A program made the translations under genes and the position numbers. Below the pieces are notes generated by a model. That model searched no databases. It was given only the letters and a program-made list of their open reading frames with translations, and was not told where the DNA came from. This document shows positions 28,096-39,145 of a DNA stretch of 64,000 nt, piece by piece. Location of the stretch: the NCBI RefSeq assembly GCF_007049795.1, contig NZ_SCFY01000008.1, forward strand, positions 124,001 to 188,000. The letters run 5' to 3'. Positions within the stretch are counted from its first letter, which is position 1. The number at the start of each line of letters is the position of its first letter. The stretch is from Ectopseudomonas mendocina (GTDB lineage: Bacteria > Pseudomonadota > Gammaproteobacteria > Pseudomonadales > Pseudomonadaceae).

Positions 28096-28542
28096 TTAAG
28101 CAGCGACCACGATCACCTTGACGGTGGCTTCGACGTCGGTGTGCAGGTGCACAGCTACGTCGTATTCGCCAACCTGGCGAATGGTGCCGTTCGGCAGACG
28201 AACTTCAGCTTTGGCCACTTCCACGCCGGAGGCGGTCAGGGCGTCAGCGATGTCGTGGGTGCCGATGGAACCGAACAGCTTGCCTTCATCGCCAGCGGTG
28301 GCGGTGATGGTGACTTCCAGCTCTGCCAGCTGAGCAGCGCGAGTTTCAGCAGAAGCTTTCTTCTCGGCAGCAGCTTTTTCCAGCTCAGCGCGGCGTGCTT
28401 CGAAAGCAGCAACGTTGGCTTCGGTGGCAGCGGTGGCTTTGCCTTGCGGCAGCAGGAAGTTACGGCCGTAACCGGCTTTAACGTTCACTTTGTCGCCCAG
28501 GTTGCCCAGATTGGCGATTTTTTCCAGCAGGATGACTTCCAT
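28096..28542 (-). CDS. rplI: 50S ribosomal protein L9
   Basis: 148 residues, the standard length. The N-terminal RNA-binding domain is typical ([36 protein letters not shown]), followed by the long connecting helix ([30 protein letters not shown]) and the C-terminal domain ([15 protein letters not shown]). It binds 23S rRNA domain V. It is last in the operon rpsF-rpsR-DUF2232-rplI. Confidence 0.97.
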   Translation of the reverse strand: MEVILLEKIANLGNLGDKVNVKAGYGRNFLLPQGKATAATEANVAAFEARRAELEKAAAEKKASAETRAAQLAELEVTITATAGDEGKLFGSIGTHDIADALTASGVEVAKAEVRLPNGTIRQVGEYDVAVHLHTDVEATVKVIVVAA

Positions 28543-28563
28543 TTGGGTCTTACCTCTTAACTT

Positions 28564-29457
28564 TTAACCTTCACCGTTCGCAGAGCCCGGGCCATTCTTG
28601 CGCGCCAGGCGACCGCGAAAATCAAACAGACTGTCGACGATGGCCAAGACCACCAGTAACGGATAGATCAGCTGCATGAACAGCAGGAGCGTGATGTACA
28701 TGCCCACCAGCCAGAAGCGAGCGAGCCCACCCTTTTCTACCAAGCCATGCACCAGGGCGATCCCGGCGAACAGCAGCGGCACACTGCACAGCGGCGTGAG
28801 CATGGCCAACTGCGGCCCCAGATTGGGACCTAGGATCATGCCCGCCAGCAGCAACAGCGCCTGCGGCAGCGGCAGTCTCAGGGCGCGGAACTCGCGACCA
28901 AAACCGCCAGGGTTGTACAACACGGCCTGCCAGTAACGCCCAAGGATCAGGCTCAGCAAGCTCAGAATCTGCAGCAAGGCCGCCAGCAATCCGGTCAGCA
29001 CCGGTGCGATCAAAGCCTCGAGACGCTCGCGTTCACTCACCGACAATTGCTGGTGAGCCCCATCGAACATGGTCGGCAGTAGCTTCTGCAGCTCACCGGC
29101 CATGGCCGCGATGGGTTCGCGGAACACTGCCCCAAGGACAAATCCATACACCAGGCCCAGTGCCACACTGCTCAGCAGTATGCGGTTCCAGGTCCAGTTG
29201 GCGCGCAACAACAACGCCAACCCCAGCGCACCGACCAGCACCAGCAAGGTGCGCGGTTCGCCGAAATACCACCAGGCAATCGCCGGTAGCAGGGCCCAGG
29301 CCAGGATGCCGATGGCATCACTGGCTCCACGCCGCAGCAGCACCAGGCTGCCAGCGGCTGCACTCAACCAGAACAACAGCGGCATCGCTGCCGATCCCAC
29401 CACCACGAGGGTGGCCTGCATACGGCCGCGCATGATGTATTCAGCCAGGGCGCGCAT
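28564..29457 (-). CDS. DUF2232 (YybS-like) polytopic membrane protein
   Basis: 297 residues with about eight predicted hydrophobic segments, for example ATLVVVGSAAMPLLFWLSAAAGSLVLL, LLLLAGMILGPNLGPQLAML and the C-terminal LLFMQLIYPLLVVLAIVDSLFDFRGR. No catalytic motif is seen. The gene sits between rpsR and rplI, the conserved Pseudomonas position (PA4933), suggesting co-expression with ribosomal proteins. Function is unknown. Confidence 0.8.
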   Translation of the reverse strand: MRALAEYIMRGRMQATLVVVGSAAMPLLFWLSAAAGSLVLLRRGASDAIGILAWALLPAIAWWYFGEPRTLLVLVGALGLALLLRANWTWNRILLSSVALGLVYGFVLGAVFREPIAAMAGELQKLLPTMFDGAHQQLSVSERERLEALIAPVLTGLLAALLQILSLLSLILGRYWQAVLYNPGGFGREFRALRLPLPQALLLLAGMILGPNLGPQLAMLTPLCSVPLLFAGIALVHGLVEKGGLARFWLVGMYITLLLFMQLIYPLLVVLAIVDSLFDFRGRLARKNGPGSANGEG

Positions 29458-29493
29458 GCGATCTATTCCTTAACTCTTGTCGACTGTCCGGTT

Positions 29494-29724
29494 TCAGCGG
29501 CCGTGGCTGTCGGTGTAGGGCAGCAGGGCCAGGAAGCGGGCGCGCTTGATAGCGGTGGCCAGCTGACGCTGATAACGAGCCTTGGTACCGGTGATACGGC
29601 TAGGAACGATTTTGCCGGTTTCCGAGATGTAGGCTTTCAGGGTGTTGAGATCTTTGAAATCGATCTCTTTCACGTCTTCAGCGGTGAAGCGGCAGAATTT
29701 ACGACGACGGAAGAAACGTGCCAT
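29494..29724 (-). CDS. rpsR: 30S ribosomal protein S18
   Basis: 76 residues with the usual S18 sequence ([23 protein letters not shown]...[30 protein letters not shown]). It binds S6 and 16S rRNA in the platform. It lies 28 bases after rpsF, as usual. Confidence 0.97.
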   Translation of the reverse strand: MARFFRRRKFCRFTAEDVKEIDFKDLNTLKAYISETGKIVPSRITGTKARYQRQLATAIKRARFLALLPYTDSHGR

Positions 29725-29752
29725 GTGATTGGCTCCTCAATAGATCCGTGGA

Positions 29753-30175
29753 TTACTCGTCAGCGTTGTCGCTGTCGTTGCTGTCGCTGTCATCGCCGTC
29801 GTTGGACTCGGCGTTTTCAGGACGTTCACGACGCTCGCGGCGCTCACTGCGGTTTTCTTCGGCCTTCAGCATCTCGGACTGGCCAGTGACGGCCTCGTCG
29901 CGACGGATGACCAGGTTACGGATCACGGCGTCGTTGTAGCGGAAGTTGTCTTCCAGCTCGGCCAGAGCCTTGCCGGTGCACTCTACGTTCAGCATGACGT
30001 AGTGAGCTTTGTGGACGTTGTTGATGGCGTAAGCCAGCTGACGACGGCCCCAATCTTCCAGGCGGTGAATCTTGCCACCGTCTTCTTCGATCAGCTTGGT
30101 GTAACGCTCGACCATGCCGCCGACTTGCTCGCTCTGGTCCGGGTGAACCAGAAAGATGATTTCGTAATGACGCAT
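29753..30175 (-). CDS. rpsF: 30S ribosomal protein S6 with long acidic tail
   Basis: 140 residues. The first 100 are the standard S6 fold ([29 protein letters not shown]...[12 protein letters not shown]). The C-terminal 35-40 residues are a charged low-complexity tail: an Arg/Glu segment ([14 protein letters not shown]), then Ser/Asp/Asn repeats ending DNADE. S6 tails in gamma-proteobacteria are substrates of the RimK glutamate ligase, so this tail is a plausible modification site. It is first in its operon, behind a strong promoter, and expected to pair with S18. Confidence 0.96.
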   Translation of the reverse strand: MRHYEIIFLVHPDQSEQVGGMVERYTKLIEEDGGKIHRLEDWGRRQLAYAINNVHKAHYVMLNVECTGKALAELEDNFRYNDAVIRNLVIRRDEAVTGQSEMLKAEENRSERRERRERPENAESNDGDDSDSNDSDNADE

Positions 30176-30290
30176 AAATGCTCCTTACGGGTTGTAGCCT
30201 GCCAACTAAGGTGGTCAGGCAAGGAGTGGGTTTTCTCGTGATGAGCTTGCCGGGCGGTAGGCGCGAAAAGGCCTGCCGTCACGGCAAGGG
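30176..30290 (-). promoter_or_regulatory. rpsF 5' leader, possible S6:S18 autoregulatory element
   Basis: About 115 bases of leader lie between the predicted start site and the rpsF ATG. It contains a GTGACGGCAGGCC...GCCTACCGCCCGG segment that can form a stem with an exposed CCG, as in the S6:S18-binding leader described for other bacteria. I did not fold it; this is a suggestion. Confidence 0.3.
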
Positions 30291-30295
30291 GCGCC

Positions 30296-30324
30296 ATTCT
30301 AGAGAACCCCCCTGCCGCACGCAA
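30296..30324 (-). promoter_or_regulatory. Promoter of the rpsF-rpsR-rplI operon
   Basis: Minus-strand TTGCGT (30319-30324), 17 bases, TAGAAT (30296-30301), then a GC-rich discriminator (GGCGCCCC), typical of stringently controlled ribosomal promoters. Confidence 0.6.
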
Positions 30325-30349
30325 GACGAATTGGCGATTATTTGAGCAG

Positions 30350-31102
30350 TCAGCCCTTGCGCTTGGCCTGACGCTGACGCACCGCTTCGAACAGACAGAC
30401 ACCGGTGGCCACCGAGACGTTGAGGCTGCTGACACTGCCGGCCATGGGCAGTTTGACCAGATAATCGCAGTGCTCTCGGGTCAAGCGGCGCATGCCCTTG
30501 CCCTCGGCGCCCATGATCAGCACCGTCGGCCCGGTCATGTCCTGCTGATAGACCTCCTGCTCGGCCTCGCCGGCCGTACCCACAACCCACAGGCCACGCT
30601 GCTGCAACTTCTCCAGGCTGCGCGCCAGGTTGGTCACCGCCACCAGCGGAATCACCTCGGCAGCGCCACAAGCGACCTTGCGCACCGTGGCATTGAGGGT
30701 GGCCGACTTGTCCTTGGGCACGATCACCGCCAACGCGCCAGCGGCATCCGCCGTGCGCAGGCAGGCACCCAGGTTGTGCGGATCGGTCACGCCATCGAGC
30801 ACCAACAGCAAAGGCGGGCCTTCGCAACGATCGAGCAGCTCCTCGAGCATCGCCTCGCCCCAGACCTGGCTGGGGCTGACATCGGCAACCACACCCTGAT
30901 GCACGCCCTCGACCCAGGCATCCATCTCACGGCGCTCGCACTGCCCAACTTTTACGCGAGACTGCGCAGCCAGCTCCAGCAAGGGTTGCACCCGAGGATC
31001 ACTGCGACCATCGGCCAGCCAGACCTGCTTCACCCGCTTGGGGTGATGACGCAGCAAGGCTTCTACGGCATGTACGCCGTAGATCTTTTCCAGATCACTC
31101 AT
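30350..31102 (-). CDS. rlmB: 23S rRNA (guanosine-2'-O-)-methyltransferase RlmB
   Basis: 250 residues of the SpoU/TrmH class. The N-terminal substrate-binding domain (IYGVHAVEALLRHHPKRVKQVWLADGR) precedes the trefoil-knot domain with motif 1 LVLDGVTDPHNLGACLRTADAAGA, motif 2 VLIMGAEGKGMRRLTREHCD and motif 3 LPMAGSVSSLNVSVATGVCLFE. It methylates the 23S loop equivalent to G2251. The start overlaps the rnr stop by 4 bases (ATGA), and the rnr-rlmB order is conserved. Confidence 0.95.
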   Translation of the reverse strand: MSDLEKIYGVHAVEALLRHHPKRVKQVWLADGRSDPRVQPLLELAAQSRVKVGQCERREMDAWVEGVHQGVVADVSPSQVWGEAMLEELLDRCEGPPLLLVLDGVTDPHNLGACLRTADAAGALAVIVPKDKSATLNATVRKVACGAAEVIPLVAVTNLARSLEKLQQRGLWVVGTAGEAEQEVYQQDMTGPTVLIMGAEGKGMRRLTREHCDYLVKLPMAGSVSSLNVSVATGVCLFEAVRQRQAKRKG

Positions 31103-33606
31103 GACTTGGCCTTACGCTTGCGCGGCTTACCGGCAGGCGGCGGGGCACTGTCGCCACGCCCGGAGCCTTTGCGCGAACTACCGGCCGACTTGCTCGCCGA
31201 CTTGCCGGCAGCGCCCTTGCCACTCGCACCCTTGCCAGCCTTGGCGCCAGCCAACAACGCTTTCTTCACGTCCCGGCTTTTCTGCACGTCGGTATTGCCC
31301 ATGCCATTCGGCTTGCCACCGCGACGCGCATCATCACCCTTACCGGCCTTGTCCTGGCTCAACTCGAAGTCGATCTTGCGCTCGTCCAGATCGACGCGCA
31401 TCACTTTGACCTCGACACTGTCACCAAGGCGGAAGCTGCGGCCACTGCGCTCGCCGGACAGGCGATGGTGAACCGGATCGAAGTGGTAGTAGTCGGCCGG
31501 CAACGCGGTCACGTGCACCAGGCCTTCGACGTAGATGTCACGCAGCTCGACAAAGATGCCGAAACCGGTCACCGCCGTGATCACACCGGCAAAGGTCTCA
31601 CCGACGCGATCCTGCATGAACTCGCACTTGAGCCAGTTGACCACGTCACGCGTCGCTTCATCGGCACGGCGCTCGGTCATGGAGCACTGCTCGCCGAGTT
31701 TCTCCAGGGTCGCCTCATCGTACGGATAGATACGTGCCTTGGGCATGATCGCCGCACCCGCACGCTCGACGTGCTTGGTGTCGCGCTTGGAGCGGATCAC
31801 GCTGCGAATGGCGCGATGCACCAGCAGGTCCGGGTAGCGACGGATCGGCGAAGTGAAGTGGGTATAAGCCTCGTAATTGAGACCGAAGTGCCCTTCGTTC
31901 TGCGCGCTGTATACCGCCTGGCTCAGCGAACGCAGCATCACGGCCTGGATCAGGTGATAGTCCGGGCGCTCGCGAATGCTTTCCAGCAGTCGCTGGTAGT
32001 CCTTGGGCGACGGACCGTCGTTGGACTTGCCGCGCTGCAGCGACAGACCCAGCTCGCCGAGGAACGCCTTGAGCTTCTCCAGGCGCTCCAGCGGCGGGCC
32101 GTCGTGCACACGGTACAACGACGGGACGCCGTGATCCTGCATGAAGCGCGCGGTGGCCACGTTGGCGGCCAGCATGCACTCCTCGATCAGCTTGTGCGCG
32201 TCGTTGCGCTGGGTCGGACGAATCTCGGCGATCTTGCGATCCTCACCGAAGATGATGCGCGTCTCCTGCGTTTCGAAGTCGATGGCGCCGCGCTCGTGAC
32301 GAGCCGCAATCAGCACCTGATACAACGCATAGAGCTGGTTGAGGTGCGGCAGGACTTCCTTGTATTCGCTGCGCAGGGACTTGCCCTCGCTGCTTTTGGG
32401 ATCTTCCAGCATCAGGCTGACCTTGTTGTAGGTCAGGCGCGCATGGGAGTGGATCACCGCCTCGTAGAACTTGTAGTCGACCATCTGGCCGCTCTTGGAC
32501 ATGGTCATTTCGCAAACCATGGCCAGGCGATCAACGTGCGGATTGAGCGAGCACAGGCCGTTGGACAGCTCTTCTGGCAGCATCGGCACGACGCGTTCAG
32601 GGAAGTACACCGAGTTGCCGCGCTCGACCGCCTCGGCGTCCAGCGCCGAACCAACCTTGACGTAGTGCGACACGTCGGCGATGGCCACGTAGAGTTTCCA
32701 GCCACCGGAGAACAGCTTCCAGCGGCTGCTGTTCTTCTCGCAGTACACGGCGTCGTCGAAGTCACGCGCGTCTTCGCCATCGATGGTGACGAAGGGCAGA
32801 TGACGCAGGTCGACGCGTTTCTCCTTGTCCTTCTCTTCCACTTCAGGCTTGAGCTTGCGCGCCTCCTTGACTACTGCCTCGGGCCAGACGTGCGGGATGT
32901 CGTAGCTGCGCAGCGCGACGTCGATCTCCATGCCCGGTGCCATGTAGTTGCCGATCACCTCGACGATGTCGCCCTGCGGCTGGAAGCGCGTGGTCGGCCA
33001 ATGCGTGATCTTGATCTCGACGAATTGGCCGATGCGCGCACCGGCAGTACGGCCCGGCGTGACCAGCACTTCCTGCTGGATCTTGGGATTGTCGGCGACG
33101 ACGAAACCGATGCCGTTTTCTTCGTAGTAACGGCCAACGATGCTCTCATGAGCGCGTTCGATCACCTCGACGATGCCGCCTTCACGGCGGCCACGCCGGT
33201 CGAAACCCGCGACCCGCACCAATGCGCGATCGCGATCGAACACCAGGCGCATCTGCGCTGGACTGAGGAACAGGTCGTCGCTGCCGTCATCCGGCACGAG
33301 GAAGCCGAAGCCGTCGCGGTGACCACTGATGCGGCCGCAGATCAGGTCGAGCTTGTCCACCGGGGCGTAGGTGCCGCGGCGGGTATAGATGAGCTGACCG
33401 TCACGCTCCATGGCGCGCAGACGGCGGCGCAGCGCTTCGAGCTGATCGTCGGTATGCAAACCGAACTCTTCGACCAGTTGTTCACGACTGGCAGGCGCGC
33501 CGCGCTCGGCCAGGTGCGAAAGGATCAGCTCACGGCTGGGGATGGGGTTGTCGTATTTTTCCGCCTCGCGGGCGGCCTCGGGATCGAGGGATTGCCAATC
33601 GGCCAT
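31099..33606 (-). CDS. rnr: Ribonuclease R
   Basis: 835 residues in the RNase R order: N-terminal helix-turn-helix (SRELILSHLAERGAPASREQLVEEFGL), cold-shock domains, RNB catalytic domain with FVTIDGEDARDFDDAVYCE (metal-binding aspartates), S1 domain (GETFAGVITAVTGFGIFVELRDIYVEGLVHVT) and a Lys/Ser/Gly-rich basic tail. It is a processive 3'-5' exonuclease for structured RNA. The 12 bases before the ATG contain CCTCCTTA, the complement of a Shine-Dalgarno, so the start has no normal ribosome-binding site. Confidence 0.95.
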   Translation of the reverse strand: MADWQSLDPEAAREAEKYDNPIPSRELILSHLAERGAPASREQLVEEFGLHTDDQLEALRRRLRAMERDGQLIYTRRGTYAPVDKLDLICGRISGHRDGFGFLVPDDGSDDLFLSPAQMRLVFDRDRALVRVAGFDRRGRREGGIVEVIERAHESIVGRYYEENGIGFVVADNPKIQQEVLVTPGRTAGARIGQFVEIKITHWPTTRFQPQGDIVEVIGNYMAPGMEIDVALRSYDIPHVWPEAVVKEARKLKPEVEEKDKEKRVDLRHLPFVTIDGEDARDFDDAVYCEKNSSRWKLFSGGWKLYVAIADVSHYVKVGSALDAEAVERGNSVYFPERVVPMLPEELSNGLCSLNPHVDRLAMVCEMTMSKSGQMVDYKFYEAVIHSHARLTYNKVSLMLEDPKSSEGKSLRSEYKEVLPHLNQLYALYQVLIAARHERGAIDFETQETRIIFGEDRKIAEIRPTQRNDAHKLIEECMLAANVATARFMQDHGVPSLYRVHDGPPLERLEKLKAFLGELGLSLQRGKSNDGPSPKDYQRLLESIRERPDYHLIQAVMLRSLSQAVYSAQNEGHFGLNYEAYTHFTSPIRRYPDLLVHRAIRSVIRSKRDTKHVERAGAAIMPKARIYPYDEATLEKLGEQCSMTERRADEATRDVVNWLKCEFMQDRVGETFAGVITAVTGFGIFVELRDIYVEGLVHVTALPADYYHFDPVHHRLSGERSGRSFRLGDSVEVKVMRVDLDERKIDFELSQDKAGKGDDARRGGKPNGMGNTDVQKSRDVKKALLAGAKAGKGASGKGAAGKSASKSAGSSRKGSGRGDSAPPPAGKPRKRKAKS

Positions 33607-33622
33607 GTAAGGAGGATTACCT

Positions 33623-33697
33623 GTGCTTATGTATAAAGGTGTATGCCATATGCCTATTGAAGCGCGAAAAAGGCATCCGGGGCAGCTTTTCCGGTGA
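33623..33697 (+). CDS. Possible 24-residue small ORF with perfect Shine-Dalgarno
   Basis: TAAGGAGG at 33608-33615 lies 7 bases before a GTG that opens a frame of 24 codons (reads LMYKGVCHMPIEARKRH...), ending TGA at 33697. A weak CCGG hairpin and a T-run follow. It is divergent from rnr and upstream of the tRNA promoter. I see no promoter and no family; the perfect ribosome-binding site is the only support. Confidence 0.2.
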   Translation: MLMYKGVCHMPIEARKRHPGQLFR

Positions 33698-33721
33698 CAA
33701 TAATTTTTTTGGGGTCAGGGG

Positions 33722-33750
33722 TTTACAAGGTAAATGCCCGCCCGTATAGT
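33722..33750 (+). promoter_or_regulatory. tRNA-Leu promoter
   Basis: TTTACA (33722-33727), 17 bases, TATAGT (33745-33750), followed by a TCGCGCCC discriminator typical of stable-RNA promoters. It lies 63 bases before the first tRNA. Confidence 0.7.
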
Positions 33751-33813
33751 TCGCGCCCACAGCGTCGAGCAGACGTTGTAACACGAAGCAGATGATGATT
33801 CATCGGTTTCTGT

Positions 33814-33900
33814 GCCCAGGTGGCGGAATTGGTAGACGCGCTGGTTTCAGGTATCAGTGGCTTAACGGCCGTGGAAGTTCGAGTCTTCTCCTGGGCACCA
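33814..33900 (+). tRNA. tRNA-Leu(CAG), copy 1
   Basis: 87 bases with encoded CCA. The acceptor stem pairs GCCCAGG with CCTGGGC, the anticodon loop is TTCAGGT (anticodon CAG, reads CUG), and there is a long class II variable arm and a GTTCGAGTC T-loop. Confidence 0.97.
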
Positions 33901-33983
33901 AATTTCGTGAAGTGGTCTGATAAGCCATTTTGCAAATAACGGATGCAACGCTCCGTGTCGGTAACGACGAACATTGCTGCAGT

Positions 33984-34070
33984 GCCCAGGTGGCGGAATT
34001 GGTAGACGCGCTGGTTTCAGGTATCAGTGGCTTAACGGCCGTGGAAGTTCGAGTCTTCTCCTGGGCACCA
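33984..34070 (+). tRNA. tRNA-Leu(CAG), copy 2
   Basis: Identical to the copy at 33814 over all 87 bases, 83 bases downstream and presumably in the same transcript. The spacer is not conserved between copies. Confidence 0.97.
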
Positions 34071-34076
34071 AAATTC

Positions 34077-34106
34077 AAAAAACCGAGTCGCATGACTCGG
34101 TTTTTT
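34077..34106 (+). terminator. Terminator of the tRNA-Leu operon
   Basis: ACCGAGTC (34082-34089), loop GCAT, GACTCGGT (34094-34101), followed by a T-run to 34106. Confidence 0.85.
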
Positions 34107-34133
34107 ATTGCCCACGAAAAAGCAGACCACCTC

Positions 34134-34186
34134 GTAGGGCGCGCTACGCGCACCCGCCCAGACAAGGTGCGCACGGCGCACCCTAC
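34134..34186. repeat. Palindromic repeat overlapping the chemoreceptor stop codon
   Basis: GTAGGGCGCGCTACGCGC (from 34134) and GCGCACGGCGCACCCTAC (to 34186) are imperfect inverted arms about 21 bases long. The final CTAC contains, on the minus strand, the TAG stop of the chemoreceptor gene. Confidence 0.6.
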
Positions 34187-36117
34187 ACTTTGAATTGCCC
34201 CAGGCTGGCCTTGAGCTGCGCTGCCAGCTCATCCAACGCCCGGGCATTGCCGGCAATCGCTGCCACCGCCTCGGCAGCATGCTGCGCTTCGGCATGAATG
34301 GTCTCGACACGCCCACGCACAGCGCCTGCACCTTCTGCCTGATGCGCCGCCGCCTGAGTTGCCGCATTGATGGCGCCGTGCACATCATCCACCGATTGCT
34401 GCACCGACTGCTGCAGGCGCGCACTGTCACGCAGCACCTCCAACCCCTCGCTGCCCTGCGCACCTGCCTGAGCGATGGCAGCAACCGCCTCCTGCGCGCC
34501 ACGCTGCAATGCCGCGATATGCGTCTGGATATCGCCAGTGGACTGCTGGGTCTTGCTTGCCAGCGCGCGCACCTCGTCGGCCACTACCGCAAAACCACGC
34601 CCACTCTCACCAGCCCGCGCCGCTTCGATGGCCGCGTTGAGCGCGAGCAGGTTGGTCTGTTCGGCGATGGACTGAATCACCGTCAGTACCACCTCGATCT
34701 GCTCGCTCTGCTTGGCCAGCCGCTCGATCACCGCCGAACCATCAGCCACCCGCGCCACCAAGCCCTCGATCAGCACGGACAGACGCTGAGCAATCGCCGC
34801 ATTTTCGTGCGCGGCCTGGCGGATGGTATCGACACGCTGCAGCGCATCCTGCATGGCCTGGCTTTCCGCCTGCGCCTCATCGGCCATTTGCTCCAACGCC
34901 TGCAGGCTGCCCGCCACCTCATCGCGCTGACGACCAGCAGCGGCCTCGGCCGCCACGCCGCGCTGAGTCAGGCTGCGAATCTGCTCGCCAGTGCGCAACG
35001 CCACCTCGCCAGACTCACGCACAATGGGTTGCAGCTTGGCGATGAAGCGATTGACCGCATCGGCCATTTCGCCAACTTCATCCTGACTATCGATACTCAC
35101 GCGGCGAGTCAGATCCCCCTCGCCCGCCGCCAGGTCATTGAGCGCCGCACTGAGCAGACGCAGGCGACTCAGCACTCGCCAGCCTAATACCACAGCGACC
35201 ATTACCATTGCCAACGCCCCTACGATCAACAAGCCGAGGGCGATGTTCCAGCGTAGCGAATCCGCCGCCACGCGCACCGACTCACCACCGTTACGCGCCA
35301 TTTCCTGGGTGTAGCGCTCGGCCGACTGCAGGCGCTCACGCAGCGCGCCGGTCGCTTCTTCGGAAGCGCCAGCCAGACTGCTATCGACCAGCTCACCAGC
35401 ACCGCTGACCAAAGCAGCAAAGCGGCCGTCCAGCGCGGTCAACTCCTTCTCCACCAGATCCAGCGACAGGCCCATCTGCACCTTGCCGATCGACGCTCCC
35501 ATCGGACTGATTTGCGCCTCAACCACGTACACGCGCGGATCACGCGACGCTGCTTCGACCAGCCTCTCCAGCGGCGAGCCACCCTGCCCAGCAGCGACCA
35601 GCTCGCGCACCTGCGCATTACTACGATTGAAATTGCGCGTCAGGCGCTTGCCTTCGGCGTCATAGATGATGGCGAATAGCACCGCTGGGTCCTGCTGGGC
35701 GATTCGGGTAAGCGCCGTCAGCGCAGGAATGTCCAGATCCCAGATGGACTTCGGCGCAACACCCGCCAGCAGTTGTGCCAGCGCCTGACCGGATTGCTTG
35801 AGGTTACCCTCCAGCACCGCACGCAGTTGCGCCTGCTCGCTCTTCAACTGGGTGGAAAGCCCTTCGCCCAGGCGAGTGCGAGTGCTGCTCGACAAGGCCG
35901 CAAGCCCCTGAGTCATCTCGCGCTCGGCCATGTTCAGCTCTTCACCAAGGCGCCTGCTCTCGCCGCCCAGGCGCTGCGCCAGATCCTCGACCATGCCATC
36001 GACCGACGCACGCATCAGCCAGACAGCCAAACCGACCTGTACCAACATGGCCAGACCAAGCGCAACGAACACCGGACGCAGCAGACGGCTACGCAACATG
36101 GAAACGATGGCGAACAC
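34183..36117 (-). CDS. Methyl-accepting chemotaxis protein
   Basis: 644 residues from the GTG at 36117, preferred because GAGGAG lies 8 bases upstream; the GTG at 36126 overlaps that site. Topology: first membrane helix ([19 protein letters not shown]), a periplasmic sensor of about 260 residues, second helix ([22 protein letters not shown]), HAMP ([22 protein letters not shown]) and a signalling domain with the conserved tip [19 protein letters not shown] and [17 protein letters not shown]. The ligand is unknown. A chemoreceptor next to purA is also found in other non-aeruginosa pseudomonads. A possible FliA promoter lies just upstream. Confidence 0.92.
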   Translation of the reverse strand: MFAIVSMLRSRLLRPVFVALGLAMLVQVGLAVWLMRASVDGMVEDLAQRLGGESRRLGEELNMAEREMTQGLAALSSSTRTRLGEGLSTQLKSEQAQLRAVLEGNLKQSGQALAQLLAGVAPKSIWDLDIPALTALTRIAQQDPAVLFAIIYDAEGKRLTRNFNRSNAQVRELVAAGQGGSPLERLVEAASRDPRVYVVEAQISPMGASIGKVQMGLSLDLVEKELTALDGRFAALVSGAGELVDSSLAGASEEATGALRERLQSAERYTQEMARNGGESVRVAADSLRWNIALGLLIVGALAMVMVAVVLGWRVLSRLRLLSAALNDLAAGEGDLTRRVSIDSQDEVGEMADAVNRFIAKLQPIVRESGEVALRTGEQIRSLTQRGVAAEAAAGRQRDEVAGSLQALEQMADEAQAESQAMQDALQRVDTIRQAAHENAAIAQRLSVLIEGLVARVADGSAVIERLAKQSEQIEVVLTVIQSIAEQTNLLALNAAIEAARAGESGRGFAVVADEVRALASKTQQSTGDIQTHIAALQRGAQEAVAAIAQAGAQGSEGLEVLRDSARLQQSVQQSVDDVHGAINAATQAAAHQAEGAGAVRGRVETIHAEAQHAAEAVAAIAGNARALDELAAQLKASLGQFKV

Positions 36118-36147
36118 GGGGGACACTCCTCAACGACCGTAACAGCT

Positions 36148-36174
36148 ATAACGGCGACTTCCGGGATTTATTGA
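36148..36174 (-). promoter_or_regulatory. Possible FliA (sigma-28) promoter of the chemoreceptor gene
   Basis: Minus-strand TCAA (36171-36174), 15 bases, GCCGTTAT (36148-36155); consensus is TCAA/TAAA-N15-GCCGATAA. The -10 matches 6 of 8. Confidence 0.35.
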
Positions 36175-36228
36175 ATACAAGCAAAGCGCATGCCCAGCGC
36201 ACCAGCCAGGGCCCCGTACGGGCGAGCA

Positions 36229-36253
36229 CAAAAAAGCCGCCCGAAGGCGGCTC
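36229..36253 (-). terminator. Terminator of purA
   Basis: GCCGCC (36236-36241) and GGCGGC (36246-36251) close over a tetraloop that reads TTCG on the minus strand, where the stem is followed by TTTTTT. Confidence 0.85.
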
Positions 36254-36277
36254 CTGTGCGACTCGAGAATCTCTCGA

Positions 36278-38817
<2,540 letters not shown>

Positions 38818-38854
38818 TTCGCCATTCCCCTCTCGATCCGGGCGGCACAAGCCT

Positions 38855-39040
38855 TCAGTGAAGCAGATATAGAAGGGCAGTACCCAGCAGCATGCTGGCC
38901 AGCCCCATAAGGCGCAGTCGACGGTCGGGCAGACGAGCTGCCTGCATGACCGCTCCGCGCCAATGGCGCGGATAGAGGAAGGGCAGGATGCCTTCCAGCA
39001 CCAATACCAGACACAACGCGATGCCGAGTTCCTGCCACAT
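38855..39040 (-). CDS. DUF2065 small membrane protein
   Basis: 61 residues from the ATG at 39040 ([28 protein letters not shown]). Two hydrophobic helices surround a short basic loop ([28 protein letters not shown]). It is the YjeT type found next to hflC in gamma-proteobacteria. Function is unknown. The longer frame to 39094 starts inside the hflC terminator. Confidence 0.85.
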   Translation of the reverse strand: MWQELGIALCLVLVLEGILPFLYPRHWRGAVMQAARLPDRRLRLMGLASMLLGTALLYLLH

Positions 39041-39054
39041 GATTCCCACAGACG

Positions 39055-39079
39055 CAAAAAAGCCGGGATTTTCCCGGCT
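39055..39079 (-). terminator. Terminator after hflC
   Basis: AGCCGGGA (39061-39068), loop TTT, TCCCGGCT (39072-39079); on the minus strand the stem is followed by TTTTTT. It separates hflKC from the DUF2065-hisZ-purA group. Confidence 0.8.
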
Positions 39080-39145
39080 GCCGCATGATACCACGTTTTA
39101 CTTCGAGGTCACCCTGGCGACGCATCGCGCCGCCAGGGTTGCCGA

